Part shown: in pieces, positions 1 to 10,082 of the stretch
Position numbering within the stretch: position 1 is the first letter of the stretch
How the letters are laid out: each line of letters begins with the position of its first letter
Assembly (NCBI RefSeq): GCF_000350225.1
Contig: NW_005179203.1
Coordinates: 184,940-248,939 of the forward strand
Reading direction: 5' to 3'
From: Chondrus crispus
Lineage: Eukaryota > Rhodophyta > Florideophyceae > Gigartinales > Gigartinaceae
Length of the DNA: 64,000 nt
Notes under the pieces: generated by a model
What the model was told of the DNA's origin: nothing
Database searches by the model: none
What the model saw: only the letters and a program-made list of their open reading frames with translations
Translations under genes and position numbers: made by a program

Positions 1-908
1 TCAGAGGATCTACATTTGAGAAAACGGTCATGGGCTATATGCGCGTCGTTTCAGACTACTTGTATAATTCGTTCGTTGTGGAAACTGCTGATACTTATAC
101 CATGGATGATGCGTTAGAAAACAAGGTGTTCTTCAGTCACTTTAAATATGCACGTTATGCGACTGATGTAACGTTCCAACAAAGCAACAGGCCATCTGGA
201 AACATGCAGGAAGGCAAAGTTTATTTTAGTGGTAAGCATAAGCTGTACGGACTGAAGGTGGAGGTGTCCGTTTTGCGGAACGGACTGGCAATCGGTTGCA
301 CGAAACACTACCCCGGTTCTACTGCTGACGTCGAAATATTTTATCGAAACGTTAATTTTCACGCGGCAGCACTGGAATAATCGGACGAGACTAAGCAGTT
401 GCCAGATCCTGGGATTTTAGTGGATGAGTACCCTGACCACTGGGCCATTTTGATGGACAAAGGGTATCAGGGGGCATCTGAGTATGTGCGTGCTGTAATT
501 CCGCGCAAGAAGCAGCCGAACAGAGCCATGTCTTTGGAGGATACAACCTACAATCGCAAGGTCTCATCCGATCGTATTGTTGTGGAAAACTATTTCGGGA
601 GAATTGGACAACTATGGACAGTAGTATCAAATAAGTATCGCTGGAGTGAGGGCTCGTATGATTGTATATTTCGTACCTGTCTTGCGCTGACAAATATGCA
701 CGTTCGTAAGAATCCGTTACGGGCTTCTGATCACCAGTTTTTTGAGACTGTTCGTAATCGTCTGTACTGTATTGGGGAAGATACAGTCCAGAAAAGGAAG
801 CGCGTACAGGAGCGGTGCAGACAGCGCCGTAAACAGCGCATGGATATGCGGTTTCGGCGTATGAATGGCTCTGATGACGAGGATAGTGACCGTGTGCTGG
901 GTTTCTGA
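1..908 (+). pseudogene. Harbinger/PIF-like DDE transposase, 5'-partial, with an in-frame stop
   Basis: The reading frame is open from the left edge and continues in one frame to 908, broken by a TAA at 378-380. Family marks of the DDE_Tnp_4 (HARBI1-like) nuclease are present: an ATDVTF block carrying the first catalytic Asp, a KHKLYGLK block followed by HYPGSTADVEIF, an MDKGYQG block with an Asp, and a VENYFGRI block supplying the Glu. The tail is very basic (an RRKQR-type stretch) followed by an acidic SDDEDSD patch, as is common at transposase C-termini. The DNA-binding N-terminus lies outside the window. The single in-frame stop with an otherwise clean frame points to a recently inactivated copy. 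No downstream terminal repeat could be assigned. Confidence 0.85.
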
Positions 909-1916
909 GAACCATTTAGTAGAATTTTAATAAAATGTTGACAGGTGTGCAGTTACTTGCGTTTGTGGATGCACTGTGATTTTCACCTCGCAATACTGGC
1001 AGCACGGCTTGCAAATGCGCAAAATGTTATGATTTCTTAGTTTACGGTGTAATTCATGAAATTGTGTGTTTTTCGTGAACGTGGCGATTTTGAGGCATTT
1101 ATTTAGGTTGCTCTTTTTGCTTGTTTCACCTGTACCGTTGCATACGCGCTGGTTGATTGTATAATTAGGAGAGGACTGAGTATTTGGGAAATTTCTCAGT
1201 TTATCGTCTGGAGACCTAATGTAATCTCTCCACGGGGCCGTGGTCACAGTATGATCTCTTGACCTGTTCGCTGGGTGGACAGATCACAAGGTTAACTTTA
1301 TGAAACTTATTCGACCTTGCACCCCGCCTTTGTTGCCGGACGATTCTTCCCGCTGGCAGAGTGGGTGAGGCAGCGAGTTGATCGCTTGATGGCCATGGTT
1401 GGACCTTTTGCCCATGGGGGACGTGGTCGAGACGGAAAACGACAGAATTTGGTTGTCTCGGGACCATTTGGAGAGCCGCTTTCCAGCAGTGAAGATAAGA
1501 AGGTATTACTGTACCGTTCCCTTTTTGTTTGTGGATGGCCCTGTGAGAATCCCACATAGCACACACGAAAAGAAGGGTATGCATGTGAGACTTAGTCTAT
1601 GTTCAAGGAAGTATCCAAGTAACCATGATATACATAAACCGGTTTCTGAAGCTAATTCGGTTTCTTAAATTTTACCAACTTTCAGACTGGTTAGTACCTC
1701 CTCTCAATTGCTTCGCCGGAACAGACGTAACAAAACGATCCCGCCATCGAAACCAAAACACTCTTATCGCAATACAAGCCCGTCTTTTTCAGCGCAGGAT
1801 GTGCCCCGACCAACTTTTATGACAAGTAGACGTCAAATTAGTCTCAAAAGCAAAAGAGTCCCCTGATAAATCCATCCAGCAGCTACCATTCCCCTCTTGT
1901 CGTTTCTAGATATGCA
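909..1916. other. Intergenic, no gene seen; contains a dispersed repeat
   Basis: No frame here looks protein-coding. The only structure recognised is the about 366-bp repeat at 1218-1583 that recurs at 9717-10082. The rest is presumably the 3' flank of the Harbinger-like copy and the 5' flank of the pogo-like gene. Confidence 0.6.
1218..1583 (+). repeat. Dispersed repeat R1, copy 1 (second copy 9717-10082)
   Basis: From AATGTAATCTCTCC to GAAGGGTATGCA this stretch matches 9717-10082 nearly base for base, with a few substitutions and one- to two-base indels. The indels break every long frame, so it is unlikely to be coding. In its second location it directly abuts copy B of the segmental duplication, but here it does not. 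It therefore moved or was copied independently. Confidence 0.85.
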
Positions 1917-3531
1917 ATGAGGGACCTTTCCACCTTTCAGAGGGCCCTCTCTGCTCACCTTAATGACTCTGTGCCCCTTTCTAAGGCTGCTGCTGATTCA
2001 GGTATCCCTGTCACAACCTTACGGCGAGCTTATGCTGCCTGGCTCCGAGATGCGCCGGAAAGCCAACCGCTCGCGCCGTCCGACATCAAACTGAAGCTCA
2101 CACCGAGAGGCAGACCGACCAAACTGAGCAAACACGAAGAAGAAGTGGTGGCTCAAGCCGCCAAACACTTCTTAGATGTGAACACGCCCTTCACCAAGCT
2201 AAGGCTCAGACAGCTGGCATATCATATCATAAAGAATAAGCCGGATTCACGTTTCAACCATCAAAAATGTCTCCCATCTCATGCCTGGTTACGCGGCTTC
2301 CTACATCGCAATCAATCATTGGCCGTGCGTTCTGTACGGGCGATTTCCAGTCGCCGGATTGAAGCTGTTACTCATCGTAATTTGGCCGAGCACATAGCCA
2401 GAGTCCAAGCAGCTATGGACCGCTACAATGTTCGTGACCCCCGCTTCATATTCAATGTTGACGAATCTGGTGTTTCATTCAGAAACATGGCTGGAAAAAG
2501 CCTGCGGAAAGGAATTGGGTATGCTAAAAGGAGCAACACAATAAGTACATTGGTTCGTACACGTGGCAACTTGGAACGTGTCACCGTCATATGCGTTGTG
2601 AACGCAGCTGGAAAAAAGTTCAAACACGTAATAGTGTTTCCTGGCAAGCAACCGCATTATCGAAAAGTCAGAGGCACTATTGAAACAGTGCACAGTTACC
2701 TGCCAGCATGCTACTTTTATCAGAGAGAGCCTGGCAGTGTTGACTCTTCAATCATTTTTGACTGGGCAAAGAACTTTGTCGCTGAGACAGCAAATTTGCG
2801 CAAAGCAGGACAAAACATGCTTTTGTTGTTTGATGGATATGGCTGCCATATCCGATACTGTTTTCTGCAGTTTCTCAAGGACAACCGCGTGTATGTTATC
2901 GGAATCCCAGCCCATACGTCGCATGTGCTACAACCATTGGACGTGACTGTTTATGGGCCGTTCAAGTCGTATATTCAGTGTGAAGTTCACAATAGGGCCG
3001 TCAACAAACGCGTAATTGATGCTTTTGATGTAGCTGATATGCTCAGATTTGCTTTGTCAGATGCCGTGACTGTCAGTAATGTCACCAGCGGTTTTCAGAA
3101 GTAGAATTTGGGATCCAGCTGTTAGAGGTACGTCGATTAGCGCGCTTGGGCACTTGCAATTTTACGAGGCCGAAAGGCCGCAAGGACAGTGTACCACGGA
3201 TGTTACATTGGAGTCATTGTTGGAGATCTTTACGCGTAGCCGTGGCAGTCTGCTTTTTGACGCTGATGTGGAACGGGAAGGAACTATTCGCATAAGTACC
3301 ACAAGCGGTGCGCATCTGACTTCCGATGCAGTCATCGAAGCACTTAAATTGCGCACCGAACGACGTGCGAGCAGGAGTCTGGGTACTGTGGCGAGAAGGG
3401 GGAGATCTGACGACACGAATGACACCCCTGCCGAGATCTGTCGTCTCTTCCAGCTTCGTCCGGAACGCGTTAGCAGGCGTGCTCCCTGCCATGAGACCTG
3501 TGACGTAAGGTGGATGATTGCTCGCCAATGA
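1917..3531 (+). pseudogene. pogo/Tigger-like (CENP-B/Tc5 HTH) DDE transposase with one frameshift
   Basis: An ATG at 1917 opens a 395-residue frame with an N-terminal helix-turn-helix pair (a GIPVTTLRRAY block, then a basic GRPTKLSKHEEE linker and a CENP-B-type HTH) and a DDE_1 nuclease. The acidic residues are visible as NVDESG (about 2456), LLFDGYGCH (about 2826) and LQPLDVTVYGPFK (about 2931), with the expected spacing. The frame closes at 3104 just after SGFQK. The family's usual continuation (an IWDPA-type segment) is found one base out of frame at about 3100-3531. A single-base frameshift therefore separates the catalytic core from the C-terminal tail. All three catalytic residues survive, so it is a comparatively young copy. 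No terminal inverted repeats were identified around it. An intron at the junction is an alternative, but no convincing donor/acceptor pair is visible. Confidence 0.85.
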
Positions 3532-3977
3532 GCACAACGCGCTGTGAATATGGGCCCTTAATTTGACCTGTGCTGGGCCACGGTGCCCAAGATGTGATAG
3601 ATTAAATGACCGATTTTTTTAATGATCGGTAAATGGACTTGTTTTCATGGGTTTATTGCTGGTTCGAAGCGGCTATGCATGTCCCTAATGTGCTTTTTGT
3701 TGCCCGTAAACAAGCAATGTGAAGAGCGCAGAACCGGAATGGCTTTTATTCGGAGGAGAATGGAGTTGTTGATCTTATTTTGTGGATAATTTTGTGGAGT
3801 GAGGGCAAGTGTAACGGAAAACCCCGATTTATGTTCACAATGGGTTACATGGCCATTGCTCAAAAAGCCTCCTCCGACCACCTCTCGTATCTCGAGATTT
3901 ATTTGAGCTGTCAGCTTCCTCTCACTGAGTGTGCGGGCATTTCTATGCGTGTGATGTCGCACTTTTTCTACCAAGTA
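3532..3977. other. Intergenic, no gene seen
   Basis: Flank between the pogo-like gene and the short element starting at 3978. A 149-residue open frame on the minus strand (3645-4094) crosses the element boundary and has no recognisable features. A short imperfect hairpin with ACCGAT/ATCGGT arms at about 3610-3632 is the only structure noted. Confidence 0.5.
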
Positions 3978-4207
3978 CCCTTCCCCGAAAGTATAATTTG
4001 GTAACATCTTTTTTAAATTAACTTGAAAAACTACTTCCCCTTGCCCAAATGAGGTCAGACTGGTAGCGATGGATGCTCTGCGTTTGCTAATCAACTGGGA
4101 GGAGATACAGAATCTCTAGCCGTACTGGATCAGAGAAACCCCGAATTTTCTTTTATTGGTGCGGCAATACACAGAGTTTTAAAAAAAGGTCTACAGGGGG
4201 GGTCGCT

Positions 4208-4486
4208 CAATAGTGCCTACTTTAGTAGTGCTTCCATCTATATAGTGCTATGGCTCACCTTCTGGCACAGGTTATCATAAGCTCACACGTGTATCATCCG
4301 GCATGGTTCAGTACTCAAAGGATGAAGTTATTTAGTTGTGTTATACAGGCTTCGTTGTGTTTGTGTTAGCAGTGTGCTTTGTCCCCAAATATATGTATTT
4401 GAGCCTCCTTTATATAGTGCCATTCCCCCAATAGTGCCATAGCTAGAGGTATGTCACGCTATAGCACTATATCGTAGGAGGCACTG
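4208..4486. mobile_element. MITE-like element with AGTGCCT...ATAGTGCTAT ends, nested in 3978-5230
   Basis: The left end (CAATAGTGCCTAC... then TATATAGTGCTATGG) and the reverse complement of the right end (CAGTGCCTCCTACGATATAG then TGCTATAG) are imperfect inverted copies. The right end is followed by TA. Extra copies of the ATAGTGCCA word occur inside. There is no coding capacity. The ends resemble CAGT-starting Tc1/pogo MITEs. The left boundary is less certain than the right. Confidence 0.5.
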
Positions 4487-4611
4487 TATTTGGTAATTTG
4501 ACCTGCACCAGAAAGACCAAGTAACGCAGATGCTGCAACGTTGATGGGGAATGATGAGGAGATGACGCACGTTGGGGAGGGGCCTTCGTGCGCCTTTGGA
4601 ACCGCAGTTGA

Positions 4612-5133
4612 TCATGCCCGCTTCTTGGTCGAGCTGACAGGCTTTGAGGCCTTGCCACTTTTCATGCTTCCCAGACTTTTTTGTACCCTCAGCTTTTTCG
4701 CTTCTGCTTTCTGTTCTTTCTGCAGTTCTCTTTGTTTTTGCCGGGCAGCCTTCTCCTCCACCTTTTGTCGCTGTAGCCGTTCCTCCTCAATTTTTTTGCT
4801 TCCTGCGCGCAATAAAATCGCCAAACGTCAGATAAATTGCCGGCGTCCCCAGCTAAATCGTTTCTTTTCTGCCCGTGTGACTCTTTTCTCTTGGTCCTTG
4901 TGGCCTGGGAGCACTTGCATTCGTAACAATCTTGTTAACGCTATCATGATTTTTAGGATCCTCTCTGCCCCTTTTATTGCAAGTGAAGCGGACTTTTCGT
5001 TGTTGACAATTTCCTTCAGCTTTTCGAAGACGAGGAGGCAACATTGCGGGGAACTGTAGACGTGATGAACGCTCCAAGCCCCAGAGCGTTTCCCTGGAGT
5101 CCAGGGATGAATGACTGTACCCATTGTCCGCAC
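4612..5133 (-). pseudogene. Decayed transposase C-terminal region (lysine/glutamate-rich coiled coil)
   Basis: Minus-strand fragments in at least two frames: 5133-4828 with a coiled-coil-like stretch (LVFEKLKEIV, then a KGAERILKIM block), followed by 4824-4612 with a charged helix (KKIEEERLQRQKVEEKAARQ) and a basic end. Charged coiled coils of this type form the C-terminal tails of the pogo-like transposases elsewhere in this window. The orientation fits the enclosing inverted repeats, so this is probably what is left of the element's own gene. No catalytic part remains. Confidence 0.45.
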
Positions 5134-5458
5134 TGAGTTTACCTCAGCGGCATGCTTTCGTACAATGGGAGCAACGAGAACTGAATCACCAAATTAGCCT
5201 TTTTTACCAAATAATACTTTTCTGGAGTGGTACCTCCATTGCTTCAACCTGTTTATCGCTCAGTTCTCGTTCTCTGTTCTCCGCTTTGCATCGCTTCGAG
5301 AGTTGCTCAGTGAATTAGCTGTAAACGTTCTCTTGTTGATTGTTTTCGGATACTGTAGCTCGCACTGTTCCCCATTCTTCGTCCGGTTGATGCCGCTACC
5401 ACCTGCGCTAGTTACTACGTTGCACCGTTATTCGGTCCTATACGCCTACGTTTCTTAA

Positions 5459-8400
5459 TGCAGTGTTAGTGTTGTGCGGCACATACATTGGAACACCCTC
5501 CCAGTATTACATCTGCTACCCATTCGTTTTTCGATGACAAATTGTCAGCTTTGAGACCACTGAGGGGATCCTCATCTACGACTCTCGTTGTTGACATAGG
5601 CTTCTTCTGCTCTCACAAAAAGTCCGTCAGGGCAAAACTACCGTCTGTTGGCGAGCTGTGGAGTTAGCGCACCTCATAAGTTTGTTTGCACCTACAATGT
5701 ATCATGAACGATGCCGCCATCCGTCATCCCCTAACGAGGGCTGTTTGTCCTTGATTGCTACGCACTTGCTTTAAATACCGCGTATCTATCCGTTGACATC
5801 TGTCATCAGTCATCTTCCCATTCCTCTGTCAATTTCAACTACGGTGACAACTGCGAGTCAGCATGCTTGCTCTGCGACGCTGCTCGAACCAGCTTAACAG
5901 GGTGGTGAGGGGGAAGTTGTTTGGGAGGGGCGGGCGTCCACGTTTGTGGCATGAGAAACAAGTGTGGGCAGTAATGCGCGAGCGGGCCGGGCGGGAGGCC
6001 GGGTGCGGGTAGGCGTGCTGCGCTGCAAGGACCAGGACCAGGCGCGGCGCGACCGGCACTAAATGCGGTCACGTGGCGAGGTCATGTGGCGAGGCAGTGG
6101 CCGGCACGTGCAGTTTGGGCCAACAGGGACAGGCGATATCTCCCAGGGCACGCCGAAGTTCACGTGACGAGGAGGTGTGAGCGATGGAGGCTCGGGAGCA
6201 GCACGCCTTTTGACCGGTGCCATTCTATCGCGGGGCAGCAATGGAGCGCCGCAAAGGGATGATGAGTGAGGGGGTTGCCAAGAATCAAAAGTGTTGAGAT
6301 CGTTGATTTGATAATTTAGGAGCTTTGTTGCCGCAGGGCCGCAGTCTCTGGGGCGTGATGCATGCTTGCCTTCAGGGTGCCGTAATTTACAGTAACGTGA
6401 AGGATCAGTAGCCAGGTTACATCCAGCAGCTTGGTTCGTCATCATCGTTGTCGACAAGCTTGTCAACGCAATGGATGGATGTTAGCAGACGAAGGTTGTT
6501 GGCGGTTGCTTGTGTTGGCCGAAAGAGTGGAGGGGCGGAAGGCGGGTTGTCTTCAGAGGCGCCTTGGCAACAATAATGAGAGTCGACGGGCACAGGCACG
6601 CCAGTACGTCTCATTAACGGAAGCCTATGCTTTCCTACTCTTGAGAGTAGATCAGTCTGGACAGCACTGCACCATTTTATTGCATATTAATTTGCGATCG
6701 AAATGTCCCCGAGTAAAACACTACTGTATTGCGACCAGGTAGCATTGCTGCCCTGCGGCAACAATCAAGTCTTTGTCCCCGAGTCCGGAGGGCAACATTT
6801 TGGGGGCACCTCTTCAAAGCCGGAGCCCATCTCTCCCGCTCGCTGCCGTTGTATTAAACACTGTAACTTTTGCTCGCATCGCAGAAATTCACTCAGCGAG
6901 CTTTCACACCGTTGCCCGGATCATGGCGCTGGAATACCTGTGGAACGGCTAGGGGTTGTTGACAACCGACAGTATGTGCCTGTTCGCGCTTTACAATACA
7001 GTAGTCTCTCTTTAAAAGAATGACCCGCAAAAGAATATTCTTTTTAGTAGAATACATACACTGTTTCCCGTCCTGGGAAATGGCCAAAACAACCCTATTT
7101 TCATGACATTTATTTATATACGACATAAGAATGTAGTATTTCGAATGTCGCTTTATCCCATGGAGTACAGTATGTAGAAGGGAACGTATTTTGGTCCTCT
7201 AAAACGGCCAAACAGATGTCCGAGATATGCTTGGTATAATGGTCAGACGGATGTTCCGAATTTGGCTGTACTACGCTACCTTCGGTGCATCAAGAGAGAT
7301 CTCTCAGAGGGCCGTTTCAGCTGCCAAAGTGCAAACGCAGAAGCAAACGAGAATTGATTCCTTCTTTTCAGGGGCCAGTAACCTTGCTGGACAAGCATCA
7401 TAACTGCCACCATAGGAATATTCTCTACGTGAATAGCAATGTCCTTTCCCGTCCTCATTCTTATAAAGAGAGATTACTGTACCTGACATCAGGTACCTTC
7501 TGTATACAGTATTGCGAACAGGCACATAGCCATGCTCTCTTCCTGGCATTTTGCTCTCCAAGTCTGGATCTCAAGCTGCCAACACACATACCGTACGTCC
7601 AAATCGGTGCGCTCCACCTGTTCAGTTTACCTTGCTTGAGCACACCTCTCTCAATCAAAAGTCGGACACACTTGAGCCGTACAGAAAACCTAATACTGTA
7701 ACGTATGATTCAAAAGCGTCATCCTACAACAATCTGCTATACAGATGTACCCCACAACTTTTTTATTGGTACACAGTGTGATCCTCATCTCAGACTGTCA
7801 TTGTTGCCGCCACCAGCGAGAGGACTGTGCCGCTTGTACGGTATACTGTACAGTCATCTAACGCAGTCTTGTTGCCAACACTGCGCTTTTGGGCCCTCGA
7901 CCTTTATTTCTTCAGCCCGTCACGGAAAAGTCTCAAACGCGGATCCGTTGTTAAGCACAATAATCTAGGAAGGGCATCGATATGGTTTCGTATGATGCAG
8001 TGTATTTGCTTACCGTTGGTTCACCGCCCCGCTCTCGGGATCCTCACAGCGTCGCTTGGCGCTCTTCCCGCCCTTTACTTACGTGCTTCTGCTAATCCTC
8101 CACTTTCGCCAGCGTCCAGCATACCGTTCCTCCGTCAAAACTTTCCTCGGCTCCCGAAACAGACGCAAGTCAACATGCTTACTCCGCGGCACTTTCTGCT
8201 AGTGTGCGCCCTCCTTGCCGTCGCGCTCACTGCTCCAGCACCGATCTCGCCATCTCGGTCCGAGAAATGGCTCTTGTCTAACGCGCAGAAGCTATCCCTA
8301 GCAGCAAGGAGCCGTGATGCGCTACACAACACTCGCTTGCGAAGGAACACAATTAAATCCCTCCGCAAAACAGATCTGCCCACATCTGCCACAGCCATTC

Positions 8401-8685
8401 CGAGTCGTCACTCGCTCGATGCCTTCCGTCTAGCTCACAATACAGTAAGAAGAGCACATGCATTCAGACCAAAGGAACAAAAGATGTCTCGACCCAACGT
8501 TGCTGCAATTGCTGGCTGGATTACCGATCATCAAGGCATCCAATCCAAGATTTCCTTGCAAACCAAGTTTCCTGGGTTGACCACGACCTCAATCACTTAT
8601 CCCCTTCTTCAGAACACTCGTGTGCTGAAGAGCAACCTCGGACAATATGTCGGGAGAAAAGAAGCTCCATTGGGAACATCAAAAG
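5459..8685 (+). repeat. Segmental duplication, copy A (partner 10079-12927)
   Basis: From TGCAGTGTTAGTGTTGTGCG to GGGAACATCAAAAG this region parallels 10079-12927 with many small indels and substitutions. It includes what should be the promoter and 5' part of the cysteine-rich repeat gene. Copy A carries a 481-bp MITE (6999-7479) absent from copy B. At 8685 the similarity stops abruptly inside the gene and unrelated GC-rich sequence follows. 5233-8174 holds no other convincing gene; small frames seen in one copy are broken in the other. Confidence 0.9.
6999..7479. mobile_element. 481-bp Stowaway-like MITE (CAGTA ends, TA target duplication)
   Basis: The ends are near-perfect inverted repeats: CAGTAGTCTCTCTTTAAAAG at the left and, reading inward from the right, CAGTAATCTCTCTTTATAAG, both continuing into AATGA. 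TA flanks both sides (6997-6998 and 7480-7481). The duplicated copy B has the corresponding unoccupied site near 11708-11715, reading TTTACAAAATCTGACATCAG. This directly supports insertion of a discrete unit. No ORF resembling a transposase is present. Confidence 0.85.
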
Positions 8686-8726
8686 CTGCAGCAGGCGCGG
8701 TTCGGGCGAGGAGGAGGAGGAGGTGA
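8175..8726 (+). pseudogene. Truncated paralogue of the secreted cysteine-rich repeat protein
   Basis: The ATG at 8175 starts a typical signal peptide (MLTPRHFLLVCALLAVALTA), followed by about 145 residues of the same basic N-terminal domain as the gene at 12417. At 8685 homology ends and the frame runs 13 codons into foreign sequence (an arginine run) before stopping at 8726. The whole cysteine-module array and the C-terminal domain are missing. The upstream frame is open to 7827, but the ATG at 8175 is preferred because it gives the signal peptide in both copies. If expressed it would be a secreted basic protein of about 183 residues, so a functional short form cannot be excluded. Confidence 0.7.
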
Positions 8727-9090
8727 TGGACCACGGGAACGCGAGCTACGCGATGCTGCAGCAGGGGCAGTTGAGAGCAAGCTGGAGCGGGTGGAGGAGA
8801 GCGCGCAGAAGAAGATGAAGCGCGAGGCGGAAGAGGCGGAGCGGAAGCGGCTGCAGGAGATCAAGAAGGAGGCGGAGTGGAAGACGAAGATGCAGCAGGA
8901 GAAGGGGAAGGCGGTGGTCGCGGCCGTGCAGGAGGCGCTGGCGAAGAAGGAGCGGGAGGGGCGGGTGATGAACACGAGCAGCGTGAGGTTTGACGAGCGC
9001 GACGGGCGCGGCGAGATGAAGTTTATGTTTGTGTCGACGGTGGGGATGGAGAAGAAGCGCGGGCGGAAGAGCGGTAAAAATAAAGCTTGA
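8647..9090 (+). CDS. Chimeric charged coiled-coil ORF at the duplication breakpoint
   Basis: A 147-codon frame begins at an ATG inside the truncated gene above (in another frame) and continues through the breakpoint at 8685. After it come a glycine run and a long K/E/R-rich helix (repeats such as EEAERKRLQEIKKEAEWK), then a compact end (MNTSSVRFDERDG, KFMFVSTVG) and a basic tail. The helix and tail look like the 3' end of a real gene of unknown identity whose 5' part was lost when copy A was joined to it. Composition is far more GC-rich than the sequence before 8685. I do not recognise the family. The fused reading frame may be accidental. Confidence 0.4.
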   Translation: MSGEKKLHWEHQKLQQARFGRGGGGGDGPRERELRDAAAGAVESKLERVEESAQKKMKREAEEAERKRLQEIKKEAEWKTKMQQEKGKAVVAAVQEALAKKEREGRVMNTSSVRFDERDGRGEMKFMFVSTVGMEKKRGRKSGKNKA

Positions 9091-9716
9091 AGTACTGTAC
9101 ACCGTTACAGTACTTTTAAAAGTTTCCTCAAACACCTCGCGCCTTTATCCACTCCATTCCTTTTATTTATATTGAAACTGTCATTCCAAAAACTGTACAG
9201 TATTACATTTCAAACCCTTTCGCATTCCTCCCCGCTTGCGGCGCGCAACGCGCTCCACGGAGCCCACTTGTCGTTTCCTTAAAGCAAGCTAACTTTCATA
9301 GTTTTGGGACGCGTTGCTCCTTGAGATTTCATATTGACTGGACTTCATTGCTGATACACGCCCGAGAAGAAACTCAGAGTCCGGTAGTGCCCGGCCACCA
9401 CGATGAGGAGCATATTTCGGTCATGTCTCTCCGGCGTACGCAGTCGTTGTGCGTACTGTACCCTTGGTACCGTGTCCACCTACAGTACAGAGTATTCAGC
9501 TCAGCGGTCTGTGCCAAAAGTAGGATGTGTTGCGTGAGGAAATGCCCGACTTGAAGCTAGAGCCGCCGCTGAGGGTGACGGCCACGCCACGGCCCCGTCG
9601 ACGGTCACGTGACAAGGGGACATTGATTGGGGTTTGTGGGAGAGCACGCTTGCTGCCGGCGCCACCCTATCCCGGCACGGCAACGAGGCACGGTGGGAAG
9701 GTGGGTGTAATCCCAC
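9091..9716. other. Intergenic, no gene seen; rich in TACTGTA/TACAGTA words
   Basis: No coding frame is convincing. The stretch just after 9090 contains several near-palindromic GTACTGTAC/TACAGTAC words (about 9092, 9108, 9195, 9458, 9482), which also recur through the 5-12 kb spacers. Confidence 0.5.
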
Positions 9717-10082
9717 AATGTAATCTCTCCACGGGGCCGTGGTCACAGTATGATCTCTTGACCTGTTCGCTGGGTGGACAGATCACAAGGTTAACTTTAT
9801 GAGACTTATTCGACCTTGCACCCCGGCCTTGTTGCCGGACGATTCCTCCCGCTCGCAGAGTGGGTGAGGCAGCGAGTTGATCGCTTGATGGCCATGGTTT
9901 GGACCTTTTGCCCATGGGACGTGGTCGAGACGGAAAACGACAGAATTTGGTGGTCTCGGGACCATTTGAAGAGCCGCTTTCCAGCAGTGAAGATAAGAAG
10001 GTATTACTGTACCGTTCCCTTTATGTTTGTGGATGGCACTGTGAGAACCCCACATAGCACACACGAAAAGAAGGGTATGCAG
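9717..10082 (+). repeat. Dispersed repeat R1, copy 2 (first copy 1218-1583)
   Basis: Nearly identical to 1218-1583. It ends at AAGGGTATGCAG exactly where duplication copy B begins, suggesting that the repeat marks or seeded the duplication endpoint. Confidence 0.85.

Larger units (their letters stand above)
3978..5230 (-). mobile_element. Non-autonomous pogo/Tc1-type element with about 28-bp TIRs and TA flanks
   Basis: The left end reads CCCTTCCCCGAAAGTATAAT and continues into TTGGTAAC. The reverse complement of the right end (5203-5230) reads CCACTCCAGAAAAGTATTAT followed by TTGGTAAA, so the two form an imperfect TIR. Both ends are flanked by TA (3976-3977 and 5231-5232), the target duplication of the Tc1/mariner/pogo superfamily. 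The end resembles that of the large elements at 29610 and 57617 (TA then CCCTTCCTGA...CAATTTGG), so they are related families. Inside are a nested MITE-like block and a decayed minus-strand transposase tail. The length (1253 bp) is too short for a full transposase. Confidence 0.7.

Noticed and set aside
3605..3635. Hairpin as a transcription terminator
   Set aside because: Short, imperfect, and intrinsic terminators are not expected in a eukaryotic nuclear gene.
3645..4094. 149-codon minus-strand ORF
   Set aside because: Crosses the boundary of the transposon at 3978 and shows no domain or composition signal.
5835..6466. Small minus-strand ORFs in copy A (with partial counterparts at 10462-11022)
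   Set aside because: The duplicate carries frame-breaking indels, so no conserved protein frame is evident.
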